DNA of 64,000 bases from SIG710 sp045651985 (GTDB lineage: Bacteria; Bacillota; Clostridia; Oscillospirales; CAG-272): NCBI GenBank assembly GCA_045651985.1, contig JAZRTK010000024.1, positions 1 through 64,000 of the forward strand. Direction: 5' to 3'. The translations under genes and the position numbers were made by a program. Shown here one piece after another: positions 48,468 to 57,415 of the stretch. The notes under the pieces were generated by a model. The model was not told the DNA's origin and searched no databases. It worked only from the letters and a program-made list of their open reading frames with translations. The first letter of the stretch is position 1; the number at the start of each line of letters is the position of its first letter.

Positions 48468-49334
48468 ATGCCAACCGAAATTATACAGTGGTTTCCCGGC
48501 CATATGGCAAAGACCCGCCGACTAATGGCGGAAAATATTAAGCTGGTGGACGCGGTGATCGAAATAATAGATGCCCGTATTCCTTACAGCTCTCACAATC
48601 CGGAGATCATGAAGCTGGTGGAAAACAAGCCTGTTATCACGCTTTTAAACAAGGCGTCCTTGGCAGACCCTGAGAAGACCCAAGCGTTTGTCAAAAAATA
48701 CACCCAGAACAATCGTATTTGTATTTCCACCGACTGCGTAACGGGCGAAGGAATCAATAAAATAGCTCCAGCTATACGCGAGCTTCTTTCCGAAAAGCTT
48801 CGTCGGTACGAAGAAAAAGGTATGGCGGGCAGAAAGCTCAAAGCCATGGTTGTGGGAATCCCCAACGTGGGAAAATCCTCACTTATCAACCGTATAAGCG
48901 GCAACAAAAAAGCAAAGGTTGAAAACCGCCCCGGCGTTACGCTGAATAAGCAGTGGGTAACCACGTCTATAGGAATTGATCTGCTTGATATGCCCGGGGT
49001 TCTTTGGCCCAAGTTCGACGACAGAACGGTTGCCGAAAACCTTGCAATTACCGGTGCAATAAAGGACACTATCCTTGAAATTGAAGCTATTGCTCTGGCA
49101 CTTGTGAGCAGAATGAGAGAAATGTACCCTGCTCTCTTGTCCGAGCGCTACAAGCTGGGCGATCTTGCGCAGTACGAGGACTACTCTGACTACGATATGT
49201 TCCTTGCCATCGGAAAAAAAAGAGGATTTCTCATTTCGGGTGGCGAAATAAACGAGGAAAGAACGTCAAATATGCTTCTCGAAGAGTTCCGAAACGGAAA
49301 AGTAGGAAGAATAACTATTGAAAAGGTGAACTGA
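48468..49334 (+). CDS. rbgA: Ribosome biogenesis GTPase RbgA (YlqF)
   Basis: This 288-residue circularly permuted GTPase is needed for late assembly of the 50S subunit. The G motifs appear in permuted order: G4-type LLNKASLAD (the usual NKxD aspartate is replaced by Ser), G1 VGIPNVGKSSLIN, G2/G3 region RPGVTLNKQWV and DMPGVLWPKF. The start IQWFPGHMAKTRR and the C-terminal RNA-binding region (about 200-285) fit YlqF. It is 1 base from rnhB, so the two are probably coupled. Confidence 0.95.
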   Translation: MPTEIIQWFPGHMAKTRRLMAENIKLVDAVIEIIDARIPYSSHNPEIMKLVENKPVITLLNKASLADPEKTQAFVKKYTQNNRICISTDCVTGEGINKIAPAIRELLSEKLRRYEEKGMAGRKLKAMVVGIPNVGKSSLINRISGNKKAKVENRPGVTLNKQWVTTSIGIDLLDMPGVLWPKFDDRTVAENLAITGAIKDTILEIEAIALALVSRMREMYPALLSERYKLGDLAQYEDYSDYDMFLAIGKKRGFLISGGEINEERTSNMLLEEFRNGKVGRITIEKVN

Positions 49335-49335
49335 T

Positions 49336-49947
49336 ATGCCCGATTATTCTCTTGAAAAAGAATATCTCAAAAAAGGCTATAAATACATCTGCGGAATTGA
49401 CGAGGCGGGACGGGGACCCTTGTGCGGTCCTGTGTTCGCTGCCGCTTGCATTCTCCCGCTTGACCTTGAGATCGAGGGACTGAACGATTCCAAAAAGCTG
49501 ACGGAAAAAAAGCGTGAAAAGCTTTTCGAAATTATACAGGAAAAGGCACTTGCATATTGCATAGCCTCCGCATCGGTCGAGGAAATTGACGAGACGAACA
49601 TTCTCGAAGCCGATCTCCTTGCCATGCGACGTGCAATTGACGGTCTTTCTCAAAAGGCTGATTTTGCGCTCATTGACGGAAACATTAATCGCGATTTTCA
49701 GATAGATTCCGCTGCCGTCATCAAGGGAGACGCCATTTCTATGAGCATTGCCGCGGCATCTGTCTTGGCAAAGGTGGCGCGAGACAGGATATGCATCGAC
49801 CTTGACCGAGAATATCCGCAGTACGGCATCGCAAAGCACAAGGGCTACGGAACAAAGGCTCACATGGACGCATTGCGTCAGTACGGTCCCTCCCCTATCC
49901 ATCGCAAGAAATTTATTCGATTCCTTGACAATGATGATAAATCATAA
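49336..49947 (+). CDS. rnhB: Ribonuclease HII
   Basis: This 203-residue nuclease removes RNA from RNA-DNA hybrids, including single misinserted ribonucleotides. Active-site motifs are CGIDEAGRGPLCGPVFAAA (Asp and Glu), NDSKKLTEKKR, ALIDGN (Asp) and KGDAISMSIAAASVLAKVARD (Asp). HKGYGTKAHMDALRQYGPSPIHR closes the family signature. Its last bases overlap the YraN gene start. Confidence 0.96.
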   Translation: MPDYSLEKEYLKKGYKYICGIDEAGRGPLCGPVFAAACILPLDLEIEGLNDSKKLTEKKREKLFEIIQEKALAYCIASASVEEIDETNILEADLLAMRRAIDGLSQKADFALIDGNINRDFQIDSAAVIKGDAISMSIAAASVLAKVARDRICIDLDREYPQYGIAKHKGYGTKAHMDALRQYGPSPIHRKKFIRFLDNDDKS

Positions 49948-50317
49948 AAACGGAAGAACGGGCGAGGATATTGCCGCCGAGTTCTTTGAAGCAAACGGAT
50001 ATAAAGTTCTTCACCGCAACTACCGCACAGGACATCTTGAGACAGATCTGATAGTTGAAAATTTTGAATCCGTGGCGTTTGTTGAGGTCAAAACACGCAC
50101 CGACAGTAAAACAGCGCTCAAATACGGCGCACCTCGCGCGGCGGTAAATCATGCAAAGCAGGAAAGACTTTTGCGAGCCGCAAAAATCTATCTTTCGGAG
50201 CATAGTATTGAAAAGAAGCCGAGGATGGACGTTCTGGAGATATATCTTGACACCGACGGCAATTTCAAGAAAATGACCTATATAAGAAACGCATTTATGC
50301 AAAGGAGCAGACATTGA
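49931..50317 (+). CDS. YraN/UPF0102-family nuclease-fold protein
   Basis: This protein of about 127 residues has a restriction-endonuclease-like fold. Motifs are NGRTGEDIAAEFFEANGYKVLHRNYRTGHLETDLIVENFESVAFVEVKTRT, which includes the D...ExK motif of this superfamily (here TD...VEVK), and PRMDVLEIYLD. Consecutive ATGs at 49931 and 49934 overlap the rnhB stop; the gene is coupled to rnhB as in many bacteria. Its cellular role is not settled. Confidence 0.9.
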   Translation: MMINHKNGRTGEDIAAEFFEANGYKVLHRNYRTGHLETDLIVENFESVAFVEVKTRTDSKTALKYGAPRAAVNHAKQERLLRAAKIYLSEHSIEKKPRMDVLEIYLDTDGNFKKMTYIRNAFMQRSRH

Positions 50318-51231
50318 AAATAAAATATTTCGACCTCCATTGCGACACTGCTACCGAAACATTTTTCAAAGGAGCATCCCTCTCCTCAAACGACGGGCAC
50401 GTTTCCCTTGACAGACTGGGTGACATAGACAAATACACGCAGATAATGGCTGTTTTCAGCCGCGAGAACGGTACTGACGAGGAGTGCTTTGAAGAATTCA
50501 AGCAAATCGTTGAATACCACAAAAATGAACAGAATATCAGGCAGATAAAAAGCGCAAACGAGCTTGAGAATAACTCTCTTTCCTATATCTGGGCGGTCGA
50601 GGACGCAAGAATTCTTTGCTCCGACCTGCAAAGAATTGATTTCCTGCACGAATGCGGAGTTCGCATAATAACTCCCGTTTGGGCGGGTGAAACTATTATC
50701 GGGGGAGCTTTTGACACTAAAAAAGGATTGACCGAGTTTGGAAAATCGGCTGTTTCTAAATTTTTGAGCTTCGGAATAATTCCCGACATTTCCCATTCCT
50801 CCGAGCAGACCGCAATGGAGATATTCGAGCTTGCCGAGAGGGCTAAAATGCCCATTTTAGCCTCTCATTCCTGCGCATATTTGGTGCGAAACCACCCCAG
50901 AAATCTCAGAGATTATCAGTTTGAGATGGTAAAAAAATCGGGCGGTATCGTAGGGCTCAGCTTTTGTGCTTATCACCTGTCAGACAAAGCAAAAGAACTT
51001 TGCACCGCTGACGATATAATAAAGCATATAAATCACTATCTGTCACTTGGCGGCGAGGATATTCTCTGTATCGGCGCAGATTTTGACGGCGCCGGAATGC
51101 CTCGTGGCATTGACGGAATACAAAGTATCCCCGCTCTGTTCCGCCGAGTTGAAGCAGAGCACGGCACAGCTACAGCAAATAAGATATTCTATGAAAACGC
51201 CTACGGCTTTTTCAACAAACATCTGAAATAA
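50314..51231 (+). CDS. Membrane-dipeptidase family (peptidase M19) hydrolase
   Basis: This 305-residue zinc enzyme cleaves dipeptides. The metal ligands of M19 enzymes are visible: DLHCDT (His and Asp), WAVEDARI (bridging Glu), PDISHSSEQ (His), ILASHSCAYLVRNHPRNL (His) and CIGADFDGAGMP (Asp). No signal peptide is present, so it acts in the cytoplasm. It starts at TTG 50314, overlapping the YraN stop by 4 bases, with AAAGGAG 6 bases upstream. Neighbours suggest a general housekeeping role in peptide recycling. Confidence 0.92.
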   Translation: MKIKYFDLHCDTATETFFKGASLSSNDGHVSLDRLGDIDKYTQIMAVFSRENGTDEECFEEFKQIVEYHKNEQNIRQIKSANELENNSLSYIWAVEDARILCSDLQRIDFLHECGVRIITPVWAGETIIGGAFDTKKGLTEFGKSAVSKFLSFGIIPDISHSSEQTAMEIFELAERAKMPILASHSCAYLVRNHPRNLRDYQFEMVKKSGGIVGLSFCAYHLSDKAKELCTADDIIKHINHYLSLGGEDILCIGADFDGAGMPRGIDGIQSIPALFRRVEAEHGTATANKIFYENAYGFFNKHLK

Positions 51232-51254
51232 TTTTTCCGAAAGGACATATAAAA

Positions 51255-52736
51255 ATGAAGTACATAAGCACAAGAACACTGAATTCCGAAAAGATTGAAT
51301 CAGCTCAGGCTATAAAGCAGGGCTTGGCGAACGACGGCGGACTTTTTGTTCCCGACTCAATGCCGACGCTCACCGAGAGTGATATCATATCTCTTTGCGA
51401 AAAGAACTATCCCGAAAGAGCGGCGTACATTCTTTCGCAGTTTCTGACCGACTATACATACGAGGAGCTTCTTTCCGACTGCCGTGAGGCTTACAGCGAA
51501 AAATCCTTCGTCGGAGGTGCGGCTCCCCTTGTGAATATACACGACAATCTCTATTCCCTGGAGCTTTGGCACGGTCCTACGGCGGCGTTCAAGGATATGG
51601 CGCTCCAGATAATGCCAAGACTTCTGTCACGCGCACTGAAAAAGACGGGCGAGGAAAGAACGGCACTTATTCTTGTTGCCACATCAGGTGATACGGGCAA
51701 GGCAGCTCTTGAGGGCTACAAGGACATCGACAAGATCAAGATGATGGTGTTCTACCCTGTTGACGGCGTTAGTCGTGTGCAGAAGCTCCAAATGGCGACA
51801 CAGACAGGCTCAAACGTAAACGTTTGCGCTATCAACGGCAACTTTGACGACGCCCAGAGCAACGTAAAGAAAATATTTGGCGACGCAGATGTTGCGGCTA
51901 CGCTGAATGAAAACGGCTACTTCTTCTCCAGCGCGAATTCTATCAACTGGGGCAGACTTGTTCCCCAAGTGGTCTACTACGTTTCCGCATACTGCGACCT
52001 TATCAATACGGGCAAGATAAAGATGGGCGACAAGATCAATTTCTGCGTGCCCACGGGTAATTTTGGCAACATTTTCGCGGCATATATCGCCCGTGAAATG
52101 GGACTTCCCATCAACCGTCTTATCTGTGCTTCCAACAAGAACAACGTACTTACCGATTTCCTTGAAACCGGCACTTACGACAGAAACCGCAAGTTCCACC
52201 TTACAATGTCCCCTTCTATGGACATTCTCATATCCAGCAACCTTGAAAGACTTCTTTTCTTCGCCGCAGGTGCGGAAAAGAACATTGAATACATGAGCGA
52301 ACTTGCAAAGGACGGCAAGTACACGATTGACGCCGATACAAAAATGAAGATCGACAGCATTTTTAGCGGATTCTATACCGACGAGGAAAAGACTGCCGAG
52401 ACTATCAAGACAGTATTTGAAAAATACGGCTACCTCTGCGATACACACACCGCCGTTGCGGTCAACGCCGCCGAAGAATATGCAAAAAAATCAGGGGACG
52501 GACTTGTTACCGTAGTGGATTCCACCGCCAGCCCCTACAAGTTCGCGGCTGACGTTTACGCTTCTCTCGGACAAAAAACACCCGCCGATCCCCTTGACGC
52601 ACTTGATGCGCTCAGTGCGTACTCGAAGATCGAGATCGCATATCCTCTCCGCGGCTTAGGCGAAAGACAGGTCCGCTTCACCGACGTTTGCGACCCTGCA
52701 CAAATGACAGACAAGGTTCTGGAATTCATTAAGTAA
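51255..52736 (+). CDS. thrC: Threonine synthase
   Basis: This 493-residue PLP enzyme makes threonine from O-phosphohomoserine. The N-terminus (STRTLNSEKIESAQAIKQGLANDGGLFVPDSMP) is typical of the long class of threonine synthases. The PLP lysine lies in HGPTAAFKDMALQ (about 115), followed by LVATSGDTGKAALEGY, and NFCVPTGNFGNIFAAYIAREMG binds phosphate. No thrB or hom is adjacent. AAAGGA lies 9 bases before the ATG, and the gap of 23 bases from the dipeptidase leaves no room for a T-box leader. Confidence 0.97.
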   Translation: MKYISTRTLNSEKIESAQAIKQGLANDGGLFVPDSMPTLTESDIISLCEKNYPERAAYILSQFLTDYTYEELLSDCREAYSEKSFVGGAAPLVNIHDNLYSLELWHGPTAAFKDMALQIMPRLLSRALKKTGEERTALILVATSGDTGKAALEGYKDIDKIKMMVFYPVDGVSRVQKLQMATQTGSNVNVCAINGNFDDAQSNVKKIFGDADVAATLNENGYFFSSANSINWGRLVPQVVYYVSAYCDLINTGKIKMGDKINFCVPTGNFGNIFAAYIAREMGLPINRLICASNKNNVLTDFLETGTYDRNRKFHLTMSPSMDILISSNLERLLFFAAGAEKNIEYMSELAKDGKYTIDADTKMKIDSIFSGFYTDEEKTAETIKTVFEKYGYLCDTHTAVAVNAAEEYAKKSGDGLVTVVDSTASPYKFAADVYASLGQKTPADPLDALDALSAYSKIEIAYPLRGLGERQVRFTDVCDPAQMTDKVLEFIK

Positions 52737-52740
52737 AAAA

Positions 52741-52775
52741 TTTGGGGTGTCGCCTCTGCAACACCCCGATTTTTC
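52741..52775. terminator. Terminator between thrC and the DUF1540 gene
   Basis: GGGGTGT and ACACCCC pair across a 10-base loop and are followed by GATTTTTCT. On the minus strand the same hairpin is followed by AAATTTTTT, so it serves both converging genes. Confidence 0.85.
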
Positions 52776-52961
52776 TCAGTCCTTCATTTTGAAAGTTGCG
52801 CAAATAGTATCTGCGGAGGAAGTAGCCGCAGAAGGACCTACGTTGATCTTTTCTGCCGTGCAGTAGCAGCTGCCGTCGTGGTGAACGCAGTTCTTAACGT
52901 CACAGCTGATACCCTCGTTGTAATGCTTGATGGTGCAATCGTTGCCGTTACAGTTTGTCAT
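52776..52961 (-). CDS. DUF1540 small cysteine-rich protein
   Basis: This 61-residue protein carries two DUF1540-like cysteine patterns: CNGNDCTIKH near the N-terminus, then CDVKNCVHHDGSCYCTAEKINVG (CxxxxCxHH...CxC), and a final C in DTICATF. Such proteins bind metal and are common in spore-formers; their role is unknown. The ATG at 52961 (MTNCNG) is preferred because the preceding codons have no family resemblance, although the ribosome binding site is weak. Confidence 0.78.
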   Translation of the reverse strand: MTNCNGNDCTIKHYNEGISCDVKNCVHHDGSCYCTAEKINVGPSAATSSADTICATFKMKD

Positions 52962-53042
52962 AATTTGATTTCTCACTTTCTGCTCGCAGGAGCAAATATA
53001 TTTTAACCCGTTCAAAATATTTTATACGAAAGAAGGTGCGCC

Positions 53043-53771
53043 GTGTCTCTGTACGTTTTATCTGACTTGCATTTGTCAACGTCGGACGTTACAAACAAGT
53101 CCATGGAGGTTTTCGGAAACTCCTGGGCGGATTACGTAAAAAGAATCGAAAAATATTGGCGTGCCGTCGTCGATGAAGACGACACCGTTATCATTCCCGG
53201 CGATATTTCCTGGGCCATGACTATGCAGGAGGGTCTGAGCGACTTCAAATTCATCGATTCCCTGCCCGGTCGGAAAATCTTAGGTAAGGGAAATCACGAT
53301 TTTTGGTGGTCCACTATGACCAAGATCAAGAACTTTTTTGAAGAAAACCAAATAAAGACCATTGACATTCTCTACAACAACGCATTTGTCCTTGACGAAT
53401 TTGTTATCGCGGGAACACGCGGCTGGTTTTACGACCAATACAAGCAAAACGTCATAAACGAGACGGATTTTGAAAAGGTCGTGGCAAGAGAGACCATACG
53501 GCTGGATATGAGTCTGTCAGAGGCGCAAAAGCTCAACGACGGAAGTTGTGAGACCCTCGTGTTTATGCATTTCCCGCCCGTGTGGAACGGATTTGAGTGC
53601 CGCCCTATTATTGACAAGCTTCACGAGTACAACGTAAAGCGTTGCTATTTCGGGCATATTCACGGCAATTATTTTGCGCCCAAGGTGACCAACTTTGAAG
53701 GCATAGACTTTATTTTGACATCCGCGGATTACCTCAAATTTGCCCCAATGCCGATTTTTGCGGATTATTGA
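53043..53771 (+). CDS. Calcineurin-like metallophosphoesterase
   Basis: This 242-residue cytoplasmic protein contains the metallophosphoesterase motifs in order: LSDLHL (Asp, His), IPGDISW (Asp), GKGNHDFWW (Asn, His), FMHFPPVWNG (His) and YFGHIHGN (His x His). The unusually long insert and Trp-rich NHDFWW follow a subgroup of clostridial YkuE/serine-threonine-phosphatase-like proteins. It starts at GTG 53043 with AAGAAGG upstream. The substrate is unknown. Confidence 0.88.
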   Translation: MSLYVLSDLHLSTSDVTNKSMEVFGNSWADYVKRIEKYWRAVVDEDDTVIIPGDISWAMTMQEGLSDFKFIDSLPGRKILGKGNHDFWWSTMTKIKNFFEENQIKTIDILYNNAFVLDEFVIAGTRGWFYDQYKQNVINETDFEKVVARETIRLDMSLSEAQKLNDGSCETLVFMHFPPVWNGFECRPIIDKLHEYNVKRCYFGHIHGNYFAPKVTNFEGIDFILTSADYLKFAPMPIFADY

Positions 53772-53802
53772 GAAAATGAAAAGCATTTTTTGCCCAAAAC
53801 AC

Positions 53803-53831
53803 TTGACATTTTGTGCAAAGATATGTAAAAT
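53803..53831 (+). promoter_or_regulatory. Promoter of tig
   Basis: TTGACA (53803-53808), 17 bases, TAAAAT (53826-53831), 45 bases before the start codon. Confidence 0.8.
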
Positions 53832-53875
53832 ATATAAGAATGTAATTTTTCATTTCAATGGAGGATTTTTAACAA

Positions 53876-55282
53876 ATGAGTGTTACAAAAAAGGAATTGA
53901 TCGAGAAGAATAAGTATGAGTTTGAATTCTCGGTCGAAAAGAGTGTATTCGATGCCGCAGTTGATAAGGCTTATAAGAAGGCCGTAAAGAATATCAACGT
54001 CCCCGGCTTCAGAAAAGGCAAGGCTCCCAAGTCCGTTATCGAAAAGATGTACGGTACAGGCGTTTTCTATGAGGACGCTATCAACGATATTATCCCTGCA
54101 GCTTATCCCGAGGCTATCAAGGAAGCGGAGCTTGAGGTTGTTGGTCAGCCCGAGTTTGATATCGTTTCCATCGATGACAGCGGAATCGTTCTCAAGGCTA
54201 TCGTTTTTACAAAGCCCGAGGTCGAGATCAAGGATTACCTTGGTATTGAGGTTACAAAGACTATCGTTCCCGTAACAGACGAGGAGATCGACCGCGAGAT
54301 CCAGACTGTTCGCGAGAGAAACGCAAGAGAGACCGAGGTTACAGACCGTGCCGCTGAAAACGGCGACACTGTCGTGTTTGATTTTGACGGCTACGTTGAC
54401 GATAAGCAGTTTGACGGCGGTAAGGCTGAAAACCACAGACTGAAGCTCGGCTCCGGTCAGTTTATCCCCGGCTTTGAGGACCAGAGCGTTGGCAAGAATA
54501 TCGGCGAGGCATTTGACGTAAACGTTAAGTTCCCTGCTGACTACCACGCAAAGGAACTGGCTGATAAGGACGCTGTTTTCAAGTGCCTTATCCACTCTAT
54601 CGTCCGCGACGAGCTCCCCGAGCTTGACGACGAATTTGCAAAGGACGTTTCCGAATTTGACACCTTTGATGAATATAAGGCAAGCATCAAGGCAAAGATT
54701 GAAGAGAGACACTCCAGAGCTTCCGACAGCGAAGTTGAGACACAGCTTATGGCAGCGTTGCGAGAAAAGCTCGTAGCTGATATTCCCGAGTGCATGTTCG
54801 AGGCTGAGACCGAGAACTTCGTTCGTGACTACGACAACAACCTGAGAATGCAGGGTCTTGATCTTGCTACTTACTTCAAGTACACAGGCATGACCCTTGA
54901 GAAGTTCCGCGAGCAGATGAGACCTAACGCAGAGCTTCAGGTAAAGACACGCCTGGCTCTTGAGAAGATCGCAGAGCTTGAGGGTATCGTTGCATCCGAG
55001 GAGGATATCAACGAGGAGTACGAAACTATCGCGAAGTCTTACAACGTAACTGCCGAGCAGGCAAAAGAGGCTATTCCCGCTGACATGATCGAAAAGGACA
55101 TGAAGGTAAAGAAGGCCGTTGAGCTTGTAAAGGAAAAGGCGGTCGTTGTAGAGAAGGCTCCCGAGGCTGCAGCGCAAGAAGCGCCCAAGCCCAAGAGAAC
55201 AAGAAAGAAGAAGGTTGAGGCCCCCGCAGAAGAAGCGTCCGTTGAGGTTGCACCTGCAGAAGAAGCAAAGACCGAAGAATAA
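53876..55282 (+). CDS. tig: Trigger factor
   Basis: This 468-residue ribosome-bound chaperone and peptidyl-prolyl isomerase has the N-terminal ribosome-binding domain with GFRKGKAPKSVIEKMYG (about 42-58, the signature FRxGKxP), an FKBP-type isomerase domain (about 155-245: GDTVVFDFDGYVDDKQFDGGKAENHRLKLGSGQFIPGFEDQ) and a helical C-terminal chaperone domain. After about residue 425 the protein carries an extra Ala/Pro/Lys/Glu-rich low-complexity tail (KPKRTRKKKVEAPAEEA), which is absent from most trigger factors. tig, clpP and clpX follow each other in the usual order. Confidence 0.97.
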   Translation: MSVTKKELIEKNKYEFEFSVEKSVFDAAVDKAYKKAVKNINVPGFRKGKAPKSVIEKMYGTGVFYEDAINDIIPAAYPEAIKEAELEVVGQPEFDIVSIDDSGIVLKAIVFTKPEVEIKDYLGIEVTKTIVPVTDEEIDREIQTVRERNARETEVTDRAAENGDTVVFDFDGYVDDKQFDGGKAENHRLKLGSGQFIPGFEDQSVGKNIGEAFDVNVKFPADYHAKELADKDAVFKCLIHSIVRDELPELDDEFAKDVSEFDTFDEYKASIKAKIEERHSRASDSEVETQLMAALREKLVADIPECMFEAETENFVRDYDNNLRMQGLDLATYFKYTGMTLEKFREQMRPNAELQVKTRLALEKIAELEGIVASEEDINEEYETIAKSYNVTAEQAKEAIPADMIEKDMKVKKAVELVKEKAVVVEKAPEAAAQEAPKPKRTRKKKVEAPAEEASVEVAPAEEAKTEE

Positions 55283-55286
55283 CATA

Positions 55287-55319
55287 AATGAAAATTGCCG
55301 CTTTCAGCGGCGATTTTCA
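55287..55319 (+). terminator. Hairpin between tig and clpP
   Basis: ATGAAAATTGCCGCT and AGCGGCGATTTTCAT pair with one G-T pair and loop TTC. There is no T-run beyond the stem, so partial attenuation is more likely than full termination. Confidence 0.6.
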
Positions 55320-55360
55320 TATAACGAATAAAGTCGATTAAATTAGAAAAGGAGATTATT

Positions 55361-55942
55361 ATGGCACTTGTACCAACCGTCATTGAACAGACAAACAGAG
55401 GAGAAAGAGCTTACGATATTTATTCAAGACTCTTAAACGACAGAATCGTCTTCCTTGCCGACGAGGTAAACGATACCACAGCTTCCCTTGTTGTTGCTCA
55501 GCTTCTTTTCCTTGAAGCACAGGACCCCGACAAGGACATTTATTTCTACATCAACAGCCCCGGCGGATCTGTTTCCGCAGGTCTTGCAATCTACGATACC
55601 ATGAACTTTATTAAGTGCGACGTTTCCACCTTCTGCATTGGTATGGCGGCAAGCATGGGCGCGTTCCTGCTTTCTGCAGGTACTAAGGGCAAGAGATTTG
55701 CGCTTCCCAACAGCGAGATCATGATCCACCAGCCTCTTGGTGGTACACGCGGTCAGGCAACCGACATCAAGATCCACGCGGACCATATTCTCAGAACACG
55801 TGAAAGACTTAACACCATTCTTGCAAAAAATACGGGTAAGGATCTGGCAACCATCGAGCGCGACACCGAGCGCGACAACTTCCTGACCGCGCAAGAAGCG
55901 GCGGAATACGGACTTGTTGACAAGGTTCTGGAAAAGCACTAA
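55361..55942 (+). CDS. clpP: ATP-dependent Clp protease proteolytic subunit
   Basis: This 193-residue serine protease forms the tetradecameric chamber that degrades proteins unfolded by ClpX or ClpC. The catalytic serine lies in GMAASMGAFLLSAG (about 97) and the histidine in NSEIMIHQPLGGTRGQATDI (about 122), with the aspartate about 50 residues later in ERDTERDNF. YFYINSPGGSVSAGLAIYDTM is the conserved handle-forming region. AAAGGAG precedes the ATG. Confidence 0.98.
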   Translation: MALVPTVIEQTNRGERAYDIYSRLLNDRIVFLADEVNDTTASLVVAQLLFLEAQDPDKDIYFYINSPGGSVSAGLAIYDTMNFIKCDVSTFCIGMAASMGAFLLSAGTKGKRFALPNSEIMIHQPLGGTRGQATDIKIHADHILRTRERLNTILAKNTGKDLATIERDTERDNFLTAQEAAEYGLVDKVLEKH

Positions 55943-55962
55943 TCTGAAAGGGTCACATCTTA

Positions 55963-57240
55963 ATGGATACAAACAACAATTCAAAGCTTCGCCGTTGTTC
56001 TTTCTGCGGCAGAAGCGAAAACGAGGTGGATTTCCTCATTCCGTCCCCCACAGGGGCTTACATCTGCGATTTTTGCGTTGAAGCATGTGCGGATCTTATT
56101 GAGGAAAATTCCGAGCCGATCAGAGAGTCCTCGGATACACTCACCTTTGAGACACTTCCCCGCCCCAAGGAAATAAAAGAGACTCTTGACAAGTATGTTA
56201 TAGGACAGGATCGGGCAAAAATAGCCCTTTCTGTTGCGGTGTACAATCATTACAAGAGAATTTTGCATCGCGAGGACCTGCTCAAAAAGCTTGAAAAGGG
56301 TGGTGAGGATGCAGAAAATGCCGTGGAGCTTCAAAAAAGTAATGTCCTTTTGATAGGTCCTACGGGTGTAGGTAAGACATTTCTTGCCCAGACGCTGGCA
56401 AAAACTCTTAAGGTGCCCTTTGCAATAGCTGACGCGACGACGCTCACCGAAGCGGGTTACGTTGGTGAGGACGTGGAAAATATTCTTCTCAGACTTATTC
56501 AGGCTGCAGATTTCGATATTGAAAGAGCTGAAAGAGGAATAATCTACATTGATGAGATCGACAAGATATCCAGAAAGAGCGAAAATCGCTCGATCACTCG
56601 TGACGTTTCGGGAGAAGGTGTTCAGCAGGCACTTTTGAAGATTCTCGAAGGCACGGTTGCGAACGTACCTCCCCAGGGCGGCCGTAAGCACCCAAATCAG
56701 GATTTCATTCAGATAAACACCGAAAATATACTGTTCATTTGCGGCGGTGCCTTTGACGGTCTCGAAAAGATCATTGAGAAGCGTAAGGGTGGATCGTCTA
56801 TCGGCTTTCTCGGCGACGTAAAAAACAAAGCGGAAAAGAAGGAAGTTGAGATATTCCGCGACGTGAATCCTCACGATATCGTCAAATTCGGTCTTATCCC
56901 CGAGCTTATCGGTCGAATTCCCGTTATCGTTTCCTTAAGCGAGCTTGACCGTGAAGCCCTGGTACGCATTCTCCGAGAACCAAAAAATTCGCTGATGAAG
57001 CAGTATGTAAAGCTATTTGATCTTGACGACGTTGAGCTTGAATTTGAGGAAAAGGCTCTTGAATCCGTTGCCAAAAAGGCGCTTGACAGAAATACGGGCG
57101 CTCGCGGTCTACGCTCTATTATGGAGGAGACCATGGTGAAGCTCATGTACGATATTCCGTCAAGAGACGATGTGAAAAAGGTCATAATTACCGCCGAGTG
57201 CATTGAAGGCACAGGTGAACCTACGATCGTTACAAAATAA
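55963..57240 (+). CDS. clpX: ATP-dependent Clp protease ATP-binding subunit ClpX
   Basis: This 425-residue AAA+ unfoldase recognises substrates and feeds them to ClpP. The N-terminal zinc domain has CSFCGRSENEV...YICDFCVEAC; Walker A is GPTGVGKTFLAQ (about 130); Walker B is IIYIDEIDKIS; VGEDVENILLRL and the sensor NTENILFICGGAFDGLE follow; the pore loop GYVG and the C-terminal RNTGARGLRSIMEE are intact. It lies 20 bases after clpP in the usual operon. Confidence 0.98.
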   Translation: MDTNNNSKLRRCSFCGRSENEVDFLIPSPTGAYICDFCVEACADLIEENSEPIRESSDTLTFETLPRPKEIKETLDKYVIGQDRAKIALSVAVYNHYKRILHREDLLKKLEKGGEDAENAVELQKSNVLLIGPTGVGKTFLAQTLAKTLKVPFAIADATTLTEAGYVGEDVENILLRLIQAADFDIERAERGIIYIDEIDKISRKSENRSITRDVSGEGVQQALLKILEGTVANVPPQGGRKHPNQDFIQINTENILFICGGAFDGLEKIIEKRKGGSSIGFLGDVKNKAEKKEVEIFRDVNPHDIVKFGLIPELIGRIPVIVSLSELDREALVRILREPKNSLMKQYVKLFDLDDVELEFEEKALESVAKKALDRNTGARGLRSIMEETMVKLMYDIPSRDDVKKVIITAECIEGTGEPTIVTK

Positions 57241-57249
57241 AAATTTCCA

Positions 57250-57311
57250 CGTTTGCTACCCGCCCTAAATTGTACGGACAGCCCCGATAAGCATCGGAAC
57301 AAAAGCAAACG
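57250..57311 (+). other. Structured 3' region after clpX
   Basis: CGTTTGCT (57250-57257) and AGCAAACG (57304-57311) can close a multi-part fold that contains an inner hairpin CCGAT-AAGC-ATCGG (57284-57297). It lies between the clpX stop and the terminator. No known RNA family was recognised. Confidence 0.4.
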
Positions 57312-57332
57312 AATATAAGACAAAATAATATG

Positions 57333-57375
57333 TGAGGGTGTACTTTTTCAAGCACACCCTCATTCATTTTTTTCA
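57333..57375 (+). terminator. Terminator of the tig-clpP-clpX unit
   Basis: TGAGGGTGT and ACACCCTCA pair across a 12-base loop, followed by TTCATTTTTTT. Confidence 0.9.
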
Positions 57376-57415
57376 CTTTCTCCGCGTAGAATTATTAAAA
57401 AACAGGCGGAGAGAT

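Noticed and set aside
49748..49930. Longer N-terminus for the YraN-like gene
   Set aside because: The extra codons overlap rnhB deeply, have no family resemblance, and the ATG pair at 49931/49934 gives a normal YraN length.
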